DNA of 6,616 nucleotides from an uncultured Peptococcaceae bacterium (lineage in GTDB: Bacteria > Bacillota > Desulfotomaculia > Desulfotomaculales > Desulfallaceae): positions 1 through 6,616 of the forward strand of contig CAJYBN010000159.1 in the NCBI GenBank assembly GCA_913064925.1, given 5' to 3'. The position numbers and the translations under genes are program-made. Of the stretch, positions 1-5,837 are shown one piece after another. Positions within the stretch are counted from its first letter, which is position 1. Every line of letters starts with the position of its first letter. The notes beneath the pieces were generated by a model. That model was not told the DNA's origin, did no database searches, and worked only from the letters and a program-made list of their open reading frames with translations.

Positions 1-3000
1 TTGTTCCTATCCCGGGAGCAATAGCAGTACCTGCAAGTGCTCCCATCTCCGTCCCGGCAAATCCGCTGGCCAGACCACTAATCCCTTCTATCACTGCACG
101 GGCTTTATTTTTTGATTGAGTTACTTCTACGGCCTCAGTTATTAAAGACACGGGTAAAGCTAGGCGTTTAAGTACTGCCGTATACCTAGTAGAAGTGGCA
201 GAAATTTGTTCTACATATTCACGTACACTTTTAACGGTTTCAAAAACCCCTTCGAGGGCATCTTCAATGTCAAATTTACGTAACCCGGCTCCTTTTCCGG
301 TATGGCCAGCAATATTTGCACCGGCAACAGCTAATGGGGCAGTAAAACCACCCATGGCAAACATTTGCACTCCCAAGGCATGCCCGGTTTTTTGCCAGAG
401 ATCAAGCGCCCTTTTTCTTCTCTTGGGTGCCAAAGGTATAACGGCTTCCGGGCCTTCTTCGGCAACCAGTCCTAAGTGTGGACGGGTAAGTATGCCACCG
501 TTGGCGTATTTTTTAGCCGGAATATTTGGCACCTGAATATTCGGCATGGCAACTTGAACCTGGTTCATTCCGGCCTGGAAATTCCTTGCCAGGTTTCGGC
601 CCCACAATTTTGCCCGGTTCACAATGGACCTAAACGGCTCGTAAACCTTATTATTTAGCCATCCGCGCATACTCATGCCGGCAGAATCCCTGCCGCGCAT
701 GAAATTTTCTATCATGGTTCGGCCCCATTTCTCTGCCCGTTCGGACATTTCTTTAAAAGCACGGGCCTGCTCATTTGCATAAGTGTTGCCGGTTATCACA
801 ACTTGCTCTCCATACCTTGAGCTTGACCTGTCAACCAACTTGCCTACTATGAATTTTCCGGCCAGGTATCCGCCCAGGCCGCCCAGAGCGGTACCAAGAG
901 CAGTGCCTATACCGGGTAAAATTGCAGTGCCTATCGCTGCGCCAATTTTGGCTCCCAGAGCTCCACCACCCAGGCCGGCGATAGATTTTGCCAAGGCAGC
1001 GGCCTTATTTTCCGATTTTGTTATATCGGCCACCTCCAGGCCTATTGCCACAGGAATGGCCACTCTACCGGCAACTTTACCTAATTTTGGTATTACCCCG
1101 CGCACTTTCGATAAAGCCCCGGTTGCTTTAATAGAAGGTCTCGGCACTTTCGCCCTTGCTCTTTCAACAACCTTTGAAAATGCACCGATACTTTTGCCGT
1201 TACTTGACGCGGCTTTCCCTGCTCTGGCGGCAGGACCACCCAGAACTTTATCTCTCTTTATCATTTTACCTACCCTCTGAGCTATCGCCTTTCCGCCCTT
1301 AAATATTGCCTTTCCGACACCAATTGCGCTCTTGGCTATTAAACCGCCACCTAAAACCGCAGTACCAGCTGCAAGTCCGGCGGCGCCCACAAAATTACCA
1401 CTCATAAGCGCATCCAATGAGCCTTTGGCCATGCCGGCAATAGCGGTCATCCAAGCCCGGGTGCCTATCTCGGCCAGCTTAACAAGCACTTTTTCTACCT
1501 GCTTGCCGCCCGGGCCCGAAATCCATTTATTAGCCGCGAGTATCATTTGATCCAAGACATAAACAATCTTATCTCCCCAATTCAGTTTTTGAAATTCTTC
1601 GTCTGAATTAAGCTTATAGAAAAACCACTTTACCTTGTTGTAAGCAAATTCAAATTGCCTTCCTACCCACCTGCCCGCTCTTTCGATCCGCTCGGAAAAT
1701 GCTTTAAACTTTTCACCTGTAGGGTCTAATACTCCGGTTAAGTCCTGAAGTATCCGGATAACCGGTTTGGACATTCCCCTACCGAAATACCAGACTACGG
1801 TTCGGGCTGATTCTTTGACATTTGAAACCAGTGCCAGCAAATCATTATTAAAGTCCTTGACTGGAAATCTCTTTTCAAGGGTTCTGACAATTGCTTCCAT
1901 TGCCCGTTTTGCCGGTATCCCTTGCCTGCCAAGATTTTTTAACTGCTCTCCAGTTACTCCTAATTCTTCGGCAATCCAGGCGAGCGGCACATTGAGATTT
2001 TCTGTTACCTGTCTCAATTCCTCCATTGAAAGTGTCCCAACACCTGCAATTTGCTTGAAGCCGTAGAAAGCGAGCTCAAGCTGCTCCAAGCTTGCACCGG
2101 TATACATAGCAGCGTTACCGAAAGCCTTCAAAGACCGCTTGGTGAATTGGGCATCTAAACCCGTGGCCAGCATTTGGCCAGCGGTTTTTATTACAAAGGG
2201 GACCTCATATATAGGAGACTTGATCGCAAAGTTTACAAAATCCTGGAAGTTTTTCTTTCCCTTTTCCGTTGAACCTGAAAAAAGTTCAATTGACCGCCGG
2301 GCCCTATCCATTTCACCAGCAAGTTTTAAGGGGTATCCAATAGCCGCCGTTAACCCGGCACCGGCCCCCAACATTGTAAGAGGATGTGTTAGAGTACCCG
2401 TAATACGTCTTACAACACCCGAAGCCTTATCTTTAGCCTGTATAGTAACCGTCCAAACCCGGGACATAAGGCTTCTTAATGTTCGGCCAATCTCCCGGGC
2501 CCTCCACGTCACCCGGTCCCGCAGTGATGCTTTAGGTTCAGCGGCAAACTGGTCCAGCTTGCGTATCTCCGCCATCGCTTTTGTAAGTTGTCCAAACAGT
2601 TCCCCACGCAATTCCGCAACTGGACCAGCCTTCACATTATTCAACGCGGCCAGGGCTGCTTTGGCTTTCACGATCTCGTCCATTAACGGCCCTTTTATTT
2701 CGGCTACTACGCCAACTTTACCTTTATCCAGAACCTCCAGGGCGGCATTGATCCTGGTTATCACGGAGGATACGCGATCCTGAACTGCCAGCATGGGGGA
2801 AGCCTGCTGCATGTTCAGCCTTTTTACCAGCTTATCCGCTTTAATCACGCTGGCGGTTAACTGGTCTCTAATCTGCATGACAGGCATAATTTTGAGCCGG
2901 GCGAGGGACTCAAAATGCTTGCGTATCATACGGTTCCTTTTTTCTGCTTCTTTTTGGAAGCGATTGACTCGTTCCTCCGCCTGGCGCAGAGGAACCTCGG

Positions 3001-3052
3001 TCTGATCATCTACTATAATTGGAATTTCTATCCTGTAGATCTCCTCTGGCAT
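1..3052 (-). CDS. Tail tape measure protein, C-terminal end beyond window
   Basis: The frame runs unbroken from ATG at 3052 to the left edge: 1017 codons and no stop. The start is set by AGGAGG 11 bases upstream and by overlap with the chaperone extension stop (TAATG). The protein spans the tube lumen, sets tail length and is ejected at infection. Residues 1-54 are a charged helix; 55-228 hold six 29-residue repeats. About 230-400 is the conserved tape measure core (MDRARRSIELFSGSTEKGKK, then LSMEELRQVTENLNVPLAWI and GIPAKRAMEAIVRTLEKRF). Residues 400-520 are helical with many aromatics. Glycine-rich hydrophobic stretches occur at 552-582, 690-740 and 985-1017. Residues 850-874 hold the GGI...GLVAEEGPEAVIPL motif common late in tape measures. 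Two WGR....NF..G motifs (776, 817) also fit the family. No peptidase or lytic transglycosylase signature is seen in the visible part. At about 1.5 angstrom per residue, 1017 residues imply a tail of at least roughly 150 nm. Confidence 0.95.
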   Translation of the reverse strand, partial: MPEEIYRIEIPIIVDDQTEVPLRQAEERVNRFQKEAEKRNRMIRKHFESLARLKIMPVMQIRDQLTASVIKADKLVKRLNMQQASPMLAVQDRVSSVITRINAALEVLDKGKVGVVAEIKGPLMDEIVKAKAALAALNNVKAGPVAELRGELFGQLTKAMAEIRKLDQFAAEPKASLRDRVTWRAREIGRTLRSLMSRVWTVTIQAKDKASGVVRRITGTLTHPLTMLGAGAGLTAAIGYPLKLAGEMDRARRSIELFSGSTEKGKKNFQDFVNFAIKSPIYEVPFVIKTAGQMLATGLDAQFTKRSLKAFGNAAMYTGASLEQLELAFYGFKQIAGVGTLSMEELRQVTENLNVPLAWIAEELGVTGEQLKNLGRQGIPAKRAMEAIVRTLEKRFPVKDFNNDLLALVSNVKESARTVVWYFGRGMSKPVIRILQDLTGVLDPTGEKFKAFSERIERAGRWVGRQFEFAYNKVKWFFYKLNSDEEFQKLNWGDKIVYVLDQMILAANKWISGPGGKQVEKVLVKLAEIGTRAWMTAIAGMAKGSLDALMSGNFVGAAGLAAGTAVLGGGLIAKSAIGVGKAIFKGGKAIAQRVGKMIKRDKVLGGPAARAGKAASSNGKSIGAFSKVVERARAKVPRPSIKATGALSKVRGVIPKLGKVAGRVAIPVAIGLEVADITKSENKAAALAKSIAGLGGGALGAKIGAAIGTAILPGIGTALGTALGGLGGYLAGKFIVGKLVDRSSSRYGEQVVITGNTYANEQARAFKEMSERAEKWGRTMIENFMRGRDSAGMSMRGWLNNKVYEPFRSIVNRAKLWGRNLARNFQAGMNQVQVAMPNIQVPNIPAKKYANGGILTRPHLGLVAEEGPEAVIPLAPKRRKRALDLWQKTGHALGVQMFAMGGFTAPLAVAGANIAGHTGKGAGLRKFDIEDALEGVFETVKSVREYVEQISATSTRYTAVLKRLALPVSLITEAVEVTQSKNKARAVIEGISGLASGFAGTEMGALAGTAIAPGIGT
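2..166 (-). repeat. Glycine-rich tape measure module, copy B
   Basis: This covers residues 963-1017 of the tape measure and is cut by the left window edge. It opens RLALPVSLITEAVEVTQSKN and ends GALAGTAIAPGIGT, matching copy A exactly 300 residues (900 bases) earlier without gaps. Codons differ widely between the copies, so the duplication is not recent. The repeat may continue beyond the edge, since copy A is followed by more of the same glycine-rich sequence. Confidence 0.78.
902..1066 (-). repeat. Glycine-rich tape measure module, copy A
   Basis: This covers residues 663-717 of the tape measure. It opens RVAIPVAIGLEVADITKSEN and ends in a glycine-zipper-like segment (GAAIGTAILPGIGT). It aligns without gaps to copy B at 2-166, with 27 of 55 residues identical by my count. 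The hydrophobic small-residue pattern continues to about residue 740 and may be a membrane-inserting segment used during genome delivery, as proposed for other tape measures; that role is inference. Confidence 0.8.
2369..2890 (-). repeat. Six tandem 29-residue protein repeats in the tape measure N-terminal region
   Basis: Residues 55-228 divide without gaps into six units of 29 residues (87 bases), beginning at 2890, 2803, 2716, 2629, 2542 and 2455 on the minus strand. With the third residue of each unit as position 0 (residues 57, 86, 115, 144, 173, 202), the columns read: position 0 P,P,V,P,P,V; +5 R,Q,K,R,R,K; +6 D,D,G,G,D,D; +12 V,I,I,L,A,V; +14 K,R,K,K,E,R; +19 V,L,L,I,L,L; +22 L in the first five. 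A short strand followed by an amphipathic helix is the likely unit. The repeat is visible in protein but diverged in DNA, so it is an old expansion. The sixth unit merges into the conserved core. Confidence 0.82.
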
Positions 3053-3716
3053 TACCCCTCACCCCTCCTGTCCCTGGCCTCTCTCATCGCTTTTTCCTCA
3101 GCTTCAAGCTGCACTCTCATGCTAGCAAACATAAAAACCCTTACCTTGTAGGGTTTGGCATAAACTTCATCCGGCGTTCTCCCTGTCCGCTGAAAAATAT
3201 GGTGAAGCAGGGTGGCCTTGCCCCCTGCTTCTATGAGTTTTTTAGGGTTTGTTCAAGGTCGCTTTGCTCCTCATCGTAATAACCACTGAGCTTTTCAATC
3301 AGTTCTATAACTTCGTCTTTCTCTCCCCGGCGCAGTACTTTATCAACTACTTGCCAGCCAGCAGTAACGTTAGCCTTTTGCCACAGATTTTTATTATCCC
3401 ACAGCCATTTCCTATCGTCCGGGTGGGTGGCACTGTAAACCAAAAGTGAATTATATTTAGCGGCGTTAAAATCCCCGGGCATGGCTAGGCCACTCAAACG
3501 CTTGCTTTTTATTGTCTTAGTGGCCAGGTTGCGGCAATTTTCCATTTCCTCATCATCAAGCCCGCGCACCCGGAAGGCGAACAATTTCTTCCCGTCCCGC
3601 TTTACCTCATATGTCTCATATTGCGTTATTGTTTCCATAGCCTGCAAGACGCCGCTAACGTCCTGCAGGATGGTATCTTCGGCAGCCAAGAGTTCTTCAC
3701 GTTTCTTTTCGTTCAT
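3052..3716 (-). CDS. Frameshifted long form of the tail assembly chaperone (G-T type)
   Basis: A -1 slip on A AAA AAC (3243-3237) joins the first 160 residues of the chaperone to a 61-residue tail read from CTC at 3237 to TAA at 3054-3052, giving 221 residues. The tail begins LIEAGGKATLLHHIFQRTGR, continues with TPDEVYAKPYKVRVFMFASM and ends in a charged helix rich in Glu, Arg and Lys. It reads as real protein, resembling the second chaperone domain found between XkdN and the tape measure gene in related prophages. It cannot be made separately from a normal start: its frame is closed upstream by TGA at 3255-3253, and the first ATG comes well inside it. By analogy with lambda gpGT, the extension should bind tube protein while the common N-terminal part binds the tape measure. 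The extension's stop overlaps the tape measure ATG (TAATG), suggesting coupled translation. The frameshift rate cannot be read from sequence. Confidence 0.88.
3204..3243 (-). promoter_or_regulatory. Programmed -1 ribosomal frameshift signal (slippery site plus stem-loop)
   Basis: On the minus strand, the heptamer A AAA AAC (3243-3237) lies in the correct phase of the chaperone frame (CTA AAA AAC). A 5-base spacer TCATA (3236-3232) follows. Then comes a perfect 9-bp stem: GAAGCAGGG (3231-3223) pairs with CCCTGCTTC (3212-3204). Within the 10-base loop, GGC can pair with GCC to extend the helix by three pairs, leaving a bulged A. The zero-frame TAG (3233-3231) ends at the first base of the stem. 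Heptamer identity, phase, spacing and stem all fit the standard bacterial and phage -1 frameshift design. The GAGGAG at 3272-3267 lies 23 bases before the heptamer, probably too far to act as an internal Shine-Dalgarno stimulator. Confidence 0.92.
3231..3716 (-). CDS. xkdN: Tail assembly chaperone, XkdN-like (zero-frame product)
   Basis: This encodes a 161-residue, highly charged cytoplasmic protein of the XkdN tail assembly chaperone type, the counterpart of lambda gpG. Such proteins bind the unassembled tape measure protein, keep it soluble and help recruit tube subunits; they are absent from the finished tail. Residues 1-30 form an acidic helix, and 34-51 look like beta strands (YETYEVKRDGKKLFAFRV). 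The second half is helical, with HPDDRKWLWDNKNLWQKAN (98-116), WQVVDKVLRRGEKDEVIELI (121-140) and LSGYYDEE. The ATG follows AAAGGAGG by seven bases and starts 13 bases after the tube gene stop. The last codons (CTA AAA AAC TCA TAG) contain the slippery heptamer, so a minority of ribosomes should bypass the TAG and make the longer product annotated separately. The position between tube and tape measure is diagnostic for this role. Confidence 0.92.
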   Translation of the reverse strand: MNEKKREELLAAEDTILQDVSGVLQAMETITQYETYEVKRDGKKLFAFRVRGLDDEEMENCRNLATKTIKSKRLSGLAMPGDFNAAKYNSLLVYSATHPDDRKWLWDNKNLWQKANVTAGWQVVDKVLRRGEKDEVIELIEKLSGYYDEEQSDLEQTLKNS

Positions 3717-3729
3717 CTAAGGCCCTCCT

Positions 3730-4179
3730 TTAAGCCGCATTATGGCCGCGCAGGACACCCATAAAGTTCAAAACGGCATCCGGTTCGCGATTCTTCAAGC
3801 CAGCAATAACTTTCTTTAAAATCCTTGCATCCCGGATAACCGTCTCTGTAAAGGTTAAGGTAACGCTGTAACTCTGCGGGATGGCCCAGGTAATCTTGTT
3901 ACCGGCAGCCTGATAGTCGCTGTTGGTGAAATTAATCTGTGCCTGCCAGGTATTGACTTCAGCCAGGAAATTTCCGTCACCGTCGTATAATTCCCCGTCA
4001 TAACCCCGCAGGATATTCCGGGGGTCAAAGTTACCGGAATCCAGCTCTTCCTGCAGGTCCGGGGGCATATTTACCCGGAAGGACCAGGCTCTGTTTATCA
4101 CATCACCCGTTGACACGTTAGCAATATCAATGGATCCATCAGGTACGCAATCGCGAAATACATAACGCCCATCGGCCAT
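3730..4179 (-). CDS. Tail tube protein, XkdM-like
   Basis: This encodes a 149-residue protein directly after the sheath gene, where contractile tails keep the tube subunit. Stacked hexameric rings of this protein form the inner tube around the tape measure protein. The centre carries the recognisable stretch: GELYDGDGNFLAEVNTWQAQ at 62-81, SYSVTLTFTETVIRDARILK at 103-122, and LNFMGVLRG at 137-145. An alternating beta pattern followed by one helix fits the beta-barrel tube fold. The N-terminal 45 residues (YVFRDCVPDGSIDIANVS, then WSFRVN) are beta-rich too. The match to Bacillus XkdM works best if the segment order is swapped (see findings). The ribosome site GGGAGG lies eight bases before the ATG, and the sheath stop is 16 bases upstream of the start. 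An overlapping ATG five bases earlier is out of frame. Role confidence is high; assignment to the XkdM (DUF2001) family is less certain. Confidence 0.88.
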   Translation of the reverse strand: MADGRYVFRDCVPDGSIDIANVSTGDVINRAWSFRVNMPPDLQEELDSGNFDPRNILRGYDGELYDGDGNFLAEVNTWQAQINFTNSDYQAAGNKITWAIPQSYSVTLTFTETVIRDARILKKVIAGLKNREPDAVLNFMGVLRGHNAA

Positions 4180-4195
4180 TTGTCATACCTCCCAA

Positions 4196-5623
4196 TTACT
4201 CAGTCTCCGGGCTGAACCGGAAGCCAAAAGTGATGTAAACCTTCTCGGCGCTGTCAAGGTCATCCACGGCCACCACGAACCAGGCCGAATCGCCAACAGG
4301 CGGATTGTTCGGGTCTTCATAGATTGTACCGCTCAAGAGAGCGCCTTCAGCAATCATCTTGTTAATAATGCCCTGGGCCGCTGCAATTAGAGTCGCCCGC
4401 CCGTCCGGACTGTTATTAATCTTACCAATTAGCGGATCCCAGGTAGCAGCAATGCGGTCCATCAAATTATCCCTGGTCCTCACGCGGCGGATTTTCTTCC
4501 AGCCGGCGTCCATATCGGCAGTAGGCGTTACAAAGGTGTTAATACCGTATTCGATTTGTACCTGCTTCTGAGCCGACATGGTAAACACCAGTGCCCCGGA
4601 TTGGATAGCCTGCTCAATCTCTGCGTTAGTAAGCGCCCCCACGAGTTCCGTAGCACCCTTGACCACTGCGTGGGTGAGGGATTCGGTTATGCTGGCCGCT
4701 GCAATCATTCCCGCAACCCTGGTTGCCGCCTTGTAGCCTTCCCTGATAACGCCGTCCGAACCCTTGAAGCCGTTGGCCACATAGACAATAGCCGGATCAT
4801 TGTAGGCTTTAGCATTGGCAAGCCGGGTAGTCAGTTCCACACTAGTCGGCTCGCCCACCACAGCCAGCACCCGCTTGCCTTCGTTGCGTACTCGGTCGAT
4901 GTAGGTCTGCACCGCCACGTGAGTTGCCGGGTCCTCACTGTCTACCGCCAACACGTTCCAGTCAATTGCTTCGATTGCAGATAAACCAGCACTGTAGCTT
5001 GCACCATCCACAGTCGGGTCCTGGCCGCCGGTTAATACCTGCTGGGTTATGGTTGCCAAAGTACCGTTGCCATCTGCCAGCTTTGTAGCCGTGATATACG
5101 GGTTATTAGAAGCGTTCACGGCGTCAACAAGGGCCTGCGGCTCATCGGTTCCTTTAGCAAAAGTAATCGTCTGCAACAGCGTTACTCCCTCGTATAGCAA
5201 TAACTCCCGCTTGCTCGTATCGGTAAGGGAATCCCTGACGGTTACTTTGAAGTCATTACCGCGCACGCCCTCATATTCAGCGGTTATAGTTACTACGTCT
5301 ACCGGAGTAGCAGCGGTATCCTTGAGGGTAATTGCAGCTTTCGCCCCGCCGCTGCCCAGGCGGTATCCCACTACCCGACGGCAGCCACCGCGGAAGGCTT
5401 CCAACGCGGCGTCAATGGTGCCGCTACCACCAAAGGTGGCAGTTACCGCATCGGCACTTTCAAGATAGGTTACCTCTCCCAGCGGTCCCCAGGAAGTACG
5501 GAACAGGGCCGCCACCACACCTTGTGATATAATCGCCTCCGGCGGTTCGCTAATGTTGGTCACGCGTACATAAACCCCCGGGCGTATCTTCTGCTCGCCC
5601 ACTTGGAATACAGAACCTGCCAT
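4196..5623 (-). CDS. xkdK: Contractile tail sheath protein, XkdK-like
   Basis: This encodes a 475-residue sheath subunit. Sheath subunits form the outer helical cylinder of a contractile tail and shorten to drive the tube into the target envelope. The N-terminus (KIRPGVYVRV at 12-21) is the conserved sheath opening, followed by WGPLGEVTYLES near 45-56. Residues about 95-195 are a beta-rich insert with EYEGVRGNDFKVTV, typical of sheath domain II. Residues about 200-360 form the main sheath domain: DWNVLAVDSED, YIDRVRNEGKRVLAVVG, then GATELVGALTNAEIEQAI. Residues about 370-475 are the C-terminal domain, ending in a strand (KVYITFGFRF) of the kind that links neighbouring subunits in contractile sheaths. 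Its length matches XkdK (about 466 residues, from memory). The ATG lies eight bases after AGGAAGG, and the previous gene ends only three bases before it (TGA TAA ATG). No frameshift or missing part is visible. It is the clearest family call here and shows that the tail is contractile. Confidence 0.96.
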   Translation of the reverse strand: MAGSVFQVGEQKIRPGVYVRVTNISEPPEAIISQGVVAALFRTSWGPLGEVTYLESADAVTATFGGSGTIDAALEAFRGGCRRVVGYRLGSGGAKAAITLKDTAATPVDVVTITAEYEGVRGNDFKVTVRDSLTDTSKRELLLYEGVTLLQTITFAKGTDEPQALVDAVNASNNPYITATKLADGNGTLATITQQVLTGGQDPTVDGASYSAGLSAIEAIDWNVLAVDSEDPATHVAVQTYIDRVRNEGKRVLAVVGEPTSVELTTRLANAKAYNDPAIVYVANGFKGSDGVIREGYKAATRVAGMIAAASITESLTHAVVKGATELVGALTNAEIEQAIQSGALVFTMSAQKQVQIEYGINTFVTPTADMDAGWKKIRRVRTRDNLMDRIAATWDPLIGKINNSPDGRATLIAAAQGIINKMIAEGALLSGTIYEDPNNPPVGDSAWFVVAVDDLDSAEKVYITFGFRFSPETE

Positions 5624-5626
5624 TTA

Positions 5627-5836
5627 TCACACCTTCCTTTCGAGAAATGCTTCAATTGCCTTCTCGGCTTCGGTTCTCGTCAAATTGTCTTTGTTTGCCA
5701 GTCGCAACGCCCCGGCCACCACTTCCGGCTTTACGCCGAAAGAACAAGCCGCGGCAATAAGTTCGTCGCGACTGTAGACTGCTTCCGTTTGCTCTTGTCC
5801 AACAGACTTTTTTTCTAACTTCTTAGCCTTGGCCAT
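5627..5836 (-). CDS. Small YqzN/YkzM-like phage protein, function unknown
   Basis: This encodes a 69-residue soluble protein. Its start follows GGGGAGGTGA six bases upstream, and only one base separates the stop of the terminator-like gene from its ATG. The first 20 residues are charged and probably disordered (many Lys and Glu). Residues about 21-69 look like a small folded domain: YSRDELIAAACSFGVKPEVV, then a loop, then a second helix rich in Glu and Ala ending LERKV. As I recall, small proteins of this pattern (YqzN/YkzM in the skin and PBSX elements of Bacillus subtilis) sit just before the sheath gene, as here. The conserved position suggests a structural or assembly role in the tail, but I know of no proven function. 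Its last codons (GAA AGG AAG GTG TGA) also serve as the ribosome site of the sheath gene, so the two are probably translationally coupled. Confidence 0.75.
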   Translation of the reverse strand: MAKAKKLEKKSVGQEQTEAVYSRDELIAAACSFGVKPEVVAGALRLANKDNLTRTEAEKAIEAFLERKV

Positions 5837-5837
5837 A

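Noticed and set aside
3191..3231. Possible intrinsic terminator: 9-bp GC-rich stem followed shortly by five T on the minus strand
   Set aside because: The T run starts six bases after the stem, and the hairpin lies inside the chaperone extension before the tape measure gene. Its place five bases after an in-phase slippery heptamer explains it better.
3267..3272. GAGGAG as an internal Shine-Dalgarno stimulator of frameshifting
   Set aside because: It is 23 bases before the heptamer, well beyond the roughly 10-14 base spacing known for such stimulators.
195..3279. Many plus-strand open frames, including 165 and 214 codons, across the left half
   Set aside because: The minus strand is one uninterrupted tape measure frame here. 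The plus-strand translations are low-complexity (Pro/Ala/Ser runs) or resemble no known family, as expected of shadows of an Ala/Gly-rich gene.
4359..5818. Plus-strand open frames opposite the sheath and small gene, up to 142 codons
   Set aside because: They lie antisense to clear sheath and small-gene sequence and show no recognisable protein pattern or ribosome site.
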